Assembly: GCA_003255065.1 (NCBI GenBank)
Contig: QAOA01006358.1
Coordinates: 151,586-215,585 of the forward strand
Direction: 5' to 3'
Origin: Cercis canadensis
Taxonomy: Eukaryota > Streptophyta > Magnoliopsida > Fabales > Fabaceae
DNA length: 64,000 nt
The notes below the pieces were generated by a model. It saw only the letters and a program-made list of their open reading frames with translations, searched no databases and had not been told where the DNA came from. Positions 60,401 through 64,000 of this stretch are shown here, in pieces; position 1 is the stretch's first letter, and the number at the start of each line of letters is the position of its first letter. The position numbers and the translations under genes were made by a program.

Positions 60401-61775
60401 CTTGTAACAAAGGTAAGGTACTGTAGGTATATTATCCAGGGAAACAGTCTTGTTATCAGGATTAGTCCTTGCATTGGTATAATGGGGAATCCATCAGTCC
60501 ATACTGCAACATTTGATGGAAAGTTACCTCTTTCAAAAGAAAAATGGCTATAAAAAGAATGATCTTAATTGCCAATTTTCCATATAAACTAGATATAGAT
60601 GATACGGACTTACGTCTGCTTGATTATCCTCAAGAGTCTTGATTTATCCATGCAAGGAGACTTGAGTTTATCTAGCAGAACAGGATACTTGCCAACTAAT
60701 CGATTAAGACCATCAAACATAACTGCTTTCACAGAAGAAGCATCCATGTACTCATATAAAAAGTCATTCTTTCTGCAACAAAAGCACAGTATATGTTATT
60801 AATAATCCAACCAAAAGAAATTTTAATCATAATTCTAATAATAATAATGATAATAAGAGTAATATTAGAAGAACAACAACGACAACAGTAATAATAATAA
60901 TGTTTCTGTATGGTGAGTGAATTCAAAATTTAAATAGTAGAAGCTTGATGCATCTCAAATCATAAGTAGCTCAGTGGAAAAGTATCGGGAAATTATCAAT
61001 GCAAAGTCCTGCAATGGAATTGTTCTCAAGAAGAAGAGCAGCAATAAAATAATGTCTTGAATAATTTCCAAGAAACAAGCTAACAATGACAAACACCTAA
61101 ATGTGGTTTTCAAAGATATGAGATTGTTGAAACCAAATGGGTATGCAGAAGTTGTCACAAAGCTTTTCTTCAAAAGCAGTTTCAAAAACATAGAAAAGTA
61201 GGCACAATGTCAGAAGAGAATACAAATGTCCTGAATTGATCCTTTTCAGTTTTCATACACTATTTTCTGTTAAACACCCTTCTAAAAAAGAACAAAAAGA
61301 AAAGGAAAAAAATGGTCCTACATGGAACATAGAGAGAAAAACAGTTACAATCCGCTGACAATTGAAGGAAGGAACCGATGACAATAATCAGAAACTTACC
61401 CACCAAAGGCTTCAAGATACCTTCTTTCTTGCATCTCAAAAATTCCCTGTACCGGGTATCGATCATCCAACTTGGTGAAGGCTGAGAGGTACTTTTCTGC
61501 TTTATCCCCTTTCCATTGATAACAAAGTTACCAAAATAATTCACACTGAAAAATATCATTGTTTCTTGCTCCAATCTTCACAAGACATTTACTTTGGGCC
61601 ATATTTATCAGACAATATTGAAATTAATCTTTATTATTAAAAAAAGTAAACAGAATAAGGCCATAAGGGCTTGGACAAATTGTGTGCTGGCAAAAAGCAT
61701 ACAACATAATACACCAACAACGTACTTGCAAAGTGTCCCCTTGAACTTTTCTTCATCAAGAAACTGAAGTATTAA
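57480..61775 (-). pseudogene. TOPLESS-related (TPL/TPR) co-repressor pseudogene
   Basis: Minus-strand blocks follow the order of TOPLESS-related proteins (normally about 1130 residues). A LisH piece (ILQFLDEEKFKGTLCK, 61726-61772) leads a CTLH region (AEKYLSAFTKLDD, 61390-61575) and a YEYMDASSVKAVMFDGLNRL segment (60610-60780). Then come late WD40 blocks: KVARLIYS and LALAQNAMHKL (59165-59265, 59790-59915), PPNGQVMTNDVGANPES (58890-59055), EGHQKTVTCLAFSQYLNVLV (58510-58610) and EFHKDQIQLLSVHERQIDIY (57940-58050). Introns are retained, so it is a DNA-level duplicate, not a retrocopy. Lesions include a frameshift near 61500, a frameshift near 58050 and a stop at 57545-57547. The middle of the gene (first WD40 repeats) is missing or unrecognisable. 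The protein would be a nuclear repressor partner of EAR-motif factors; this copy should be dead. Confidence 0.82.
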
Positions 61776-62567
61776 GTAAATTAGTTATCATTGTACAGAA
61801 ATTAATGTCGAAATTAATAAGAAAAAACAGAAAGGAAAATGCAAACATCACTGTACAGATGAAGACTCTCGTGGAAATTATCCTCCTCGAGAAACTAAAG
61901 AATCAAAATTAGGAGTTGCTTATACGTATTTGAATTGATATCCGCCTCAGTAAGCACCACTCATAAATGGAGAAGTGAGAAATTGGATGAATGGTTAGGG
62001 TTTCAGAAGTAGACCAGTATCTGCAAACACAAGGAAAATGCAGTAGGAAACATAACAAGAACACATTGGATTTGGGGGCCATACTTTCGTTCTTGCTTTC
62101 TGCATCATCAATCAGTCCGCAGAGTGGAAAAGAATCGATAGCAGAAACAACAAGTTGAAAGTCCCCTCTCTGATCGAAGTACTCACTCGCACAGTGACAG
62201 TTGGAATGGAAAAAGCATTTTATTTCTACATAACCAATCACGACCGTCAACCCCAATATTATAGTAAATTTACAGTAGTTAGGTGTTTGTTCTTGAGAGA
62301 AAGAATCACTTTAGTACAAAACGGAGAAGAAAATTCTACTATTACAAAACACAGACATCGGAACTGAATTACATATCTCCCACCATCAAACCCCCCCTCT
62401 CTTTGCAACAACTTGTCCCCTCAACTAGGTCTCCCTAGTATCCCCCATCAGATTAAGGTGCAAATCTCAAGAATATGATGACATCATTCATAATAAAGAA
62501 CACTAAGTCAACTTAAAAAAAATAAACGAAGTCACCTATATAGATTTGTGGGAAAAAACAGGAAAAA
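61776..62567. other. Junction between TPR pseudogene and clathrin-adaptor gene
   Basis: Probably contains the 3' untranslated region of the clathrin-assembly gene ending at 62568. A minus-strand open frame at 61909-62256 has no recognisable content. Confidence 0.4.
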
Positions 62568-64000
62568 TCAGTAAGGAGTGTAGTAATGCCCGGTCGGAGG
62601 TCCCATTCCATTGACTGGGGGCATTCCATAAGGCATCATAGGAGGCATAGGACCCCCAGCGTAGTATCCAGCAGGGGCAGTACCACCGATTTTACTAAGG
62701 CTAGATTGACCTTGCATCCCATCCCTTGCATACTGCTGCCACAGCTGCTGCTCATGCACAAGCAACTGCTGCTTCTTCTCCATATCAGCCATTTGCACAT
62801 ATGATGGTGGTGGAATGGTTAATGATGCAGCAAATGGGTCCTGATAAACTGGCTGCAAAGATCCATCTGGGGCTGGGAGAGCTAAAACAGGTGTTGTGCT
62901 CTTTGCTGCCCCTGGCAATGCCACACTGCTTGCACTCCCTCCACTCAATTGGGCAGTGCTGACATGATGCCTGACTATTCCTTGATCATACATGCCATTT
63001 AACAATAACGGATCAAGCCCACCACCCAAAGTTTGCTTCTGCCTGGATAAATTGCTAGCAGTTTCCACTAATGCCAATTCCCAATCGGCTTTCCCAGGTT
63101 CTGCAGCTGGGGTTTGCCAAGCTGAAGTCACTTGAGGTTGTCCATTTGATGGGAATGCTTCCCATGATCCATTTCCATTATTAGCTGGTGTACCAGCAAA
63201 CAGTGCCAAAGCCAGTTTATTACCCTGATCATCTGCAGTGACTGTATCATCTCTCAGATTCACCAAGTCTTCAGTAACTTGTTGCTGTGGCTTAGGCTCT
63301 GGTTCAGGCGGAGGAGGCGGAGGAGGCGGCGTATAATTCTCAGGTGGAGGCAGTGCCTTTATTTCATTCATATCTGGTACTGGCTCCTCCTCTTTAACCA
63401 CGGGTGGAGTTTCCTCCCTCCTCTCTGGACTTTTTGGTCTCTTTGCCCTATCTCTCACAAACTCCTCCAGTGTCTCCAGTAACTTACTGGTAATCCTCTG
63501 AACTTCTGGGTACTCAGATGATCTGGCCACACCAGTATCCTTACACCAATTGTAGAAGGCAACAAGCTCATCAATCTGCTTAGCTGCACCGGCATAAGCA
63601 TCAAACGCCTTAACACAATCTGGGTATTCCATATCAAAGAATTTGTCAAGCATCACAGCCAAAACCTCACAAATATCAGCATACAATTGGAAACTCTCCT
63701 TGACAACAGGATACAAGGCAATCAAAACCATCCTGCTATTCTTCGCCAACCCAGTAGGCCGACAAGCCAAGAATCGATCCAACAACCTCTGCAGATGACC
63801 CATCTTGCCAAAAAGTCTCTCGGGCTTCATTTCCCTCAAAGGAGTCACAGTCACAATCCTTTTCTCCTCTCTACCTTCCCGCCCCACGGTTTCAGTCATA
63901 TCACCAAACGATCTTGTCCTTCTCATTCCACCTCCATACCCACCATCACCCCTGAATTCTGATCCGTACTCATACTCATACGGCCTGGGTGGCGGCGACC
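62568..64000 (-). CDS. Putative clathrin assembly protein, ANTH/AP180 family (PICALM4/ECA4 type), 5' end off window
   Basis: Open on the minus strand from the window edge to TGA at 62568-62570: 477 codons without interruption or introns. The N-terminal ANTH lipid-binding part is cut off. What remains shows the end of the ANTH domain (MKPERLFGKMGHLQRLLDRF, LYADICEVLAVMLDKFFDM, EYPEVQRITSKLLETLEEFV), a charged linker and an eight-Pro run. A disordered tail follows with short endocytic motifs: EDLVNL and DPLLLNG (clathrin-box-like) and QDPFAA (adaptor-binding DPF). The ending PPVNGMGPPTGHYYTPY matches the subgroup of Arabidopsis ECA4 (At2g25430) and CAP1 (At4g32285). It recruits clathrin to PI(4,5)P2 membranes during endocytosis or vesicle formation. 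The first Met in view (63926) is internal; the frame stays open upstream as YEYEYGSEFRGDGGYGGG. Confidence 0.93.
   Translation of the reverse strand, partial: SPPPRPYEYEYGSEFRGDGGYGGGMRRTRSFGDMTETVGREGREEKRIVTVTPLREMKPERLFGKMGHLQRLLDRFLACRPTGLAKNSRMVLIALYPVVKESFQLYADICEVLAVMLDKFFDMEYPDCVKAFDAYAGAAKQIDELVAFYNWCKDTGVARSSEYPEVQRITSKLLETLEEFVRDRAKRPKSPERREETPPVVKEEEPVPDMNEIKALPPPENYTPPPPPPPPEPEPKPQQQVTEDLVNLRDDTVTADDQGNKLALALFAGTPANNGNGSWEAFPSNGQPQVTSAWQTPAAEPGKADWELALVETASNLSRQKQTLGGGLDPLLLNGMYDQGIVRHHVSTAQLSGGSASSVALPGAAKSTTPVLALPAPDGSLQPVYQDPFAASLTIPPPSYVQMADMEKKQQLLVHEQQLWQQYARDGMQGQSSLSKIGGTAPAGYYAGGPMPPMMPYGMPPVNGMGPPTGHYYTPY

Noticed and set aside
1-64000. CRISPR arrays, operons, riboswitches, rRNA or tRNA genes
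   Set aside because: No such structures were seen; the window is plant nuclear DNA, and the only tRNA-like text belongs to SINE heads and retroelement primer sites.

Overview
The window is nuclear DNA of a flowering plant, probably a woody core eudicot (species not determinable here). The signs are intron-bearing genes with GT-AG borders, an AT-rich background, plant-type subtilases, DETOXIFICATION (MATE) transporters, a TOPLESS-related gene copy and an ANTH clathrin adaptor, plus plant-typical Ty1/copia, TRIM, SINE, hAT, MULE and CACTA-like elements. It is a draft assembly with an 890-base gap (33650-34539) and a dozen isolated single Ns, several of them flanked by uncollapsed direct duplicates.

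Layout. (1) 1-9.2 kb: a subtilase (SBT1-type) cluster on the minus strand, with one intact intronless gene (892-3132), one broken full-length copy (5290-7511) and two relics (232-800, 8862-9205). (2) 9.7-12.5 kb: gene debris. The last two exons of an unidentified gene are split by a Pack-MULE-like element that carries a small heat-shock-protein fragment, followed by a broken RING-H2 ATL-type gene. (3) 13.2-52.9 kb: three intact MATE genes in the same orientation (A 13173-21775, B 29013-32364, C 46304-52898). Each has seven exons with identical internal exon lengths and phases, encoding 485, 481 and 484 residues. Intron 1 of gene A is 5.6 kb and full of transposons. A degenerate Ty1/copia element lies between A and B. 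Between B and C are the gap, a 291-bp TRIM, a long-TIR inverted-repeat element, a Pack-MULE with two captured gene fragments, a CACTA-like terminus and a 36-bp-periodic minisatellite. (4) 53-57 kb: LTR-like and SINE-like repeats. (5) 57.5-61.8 kb: a TOPLESS-related pseudogene that keeps its introns. (6) 62.6-64 kb: the 3' two-thirds or so of a PICALM4/ECA4-type clathrin-assembly gene, which runs off the right edge.

Functional reading. The living genes are a secreted serine protease, three tandem multidrug/toxin-type efflux carriers and an endocytic adaptor. Everything else I recognise is duplicated-gene debris or transposon sequence. No operon-like or pathway-level cooperation is implied: the MATE and subtilase groups are local tandem expansions. 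The most unusual structures are (a) a 212-bp tandem duplication inside MATE B that builds a cryptic stop-containing exon, (b) two MULE-type elements with perfect 9-10 bp target duplications carrying host gene fragments, one inserted so that its own terminus supplies the stop codon of the interrupted gene, and (c) the 36-bp (12-codon) minisatellite. I see no convincing evidence for a wholly new biological system.
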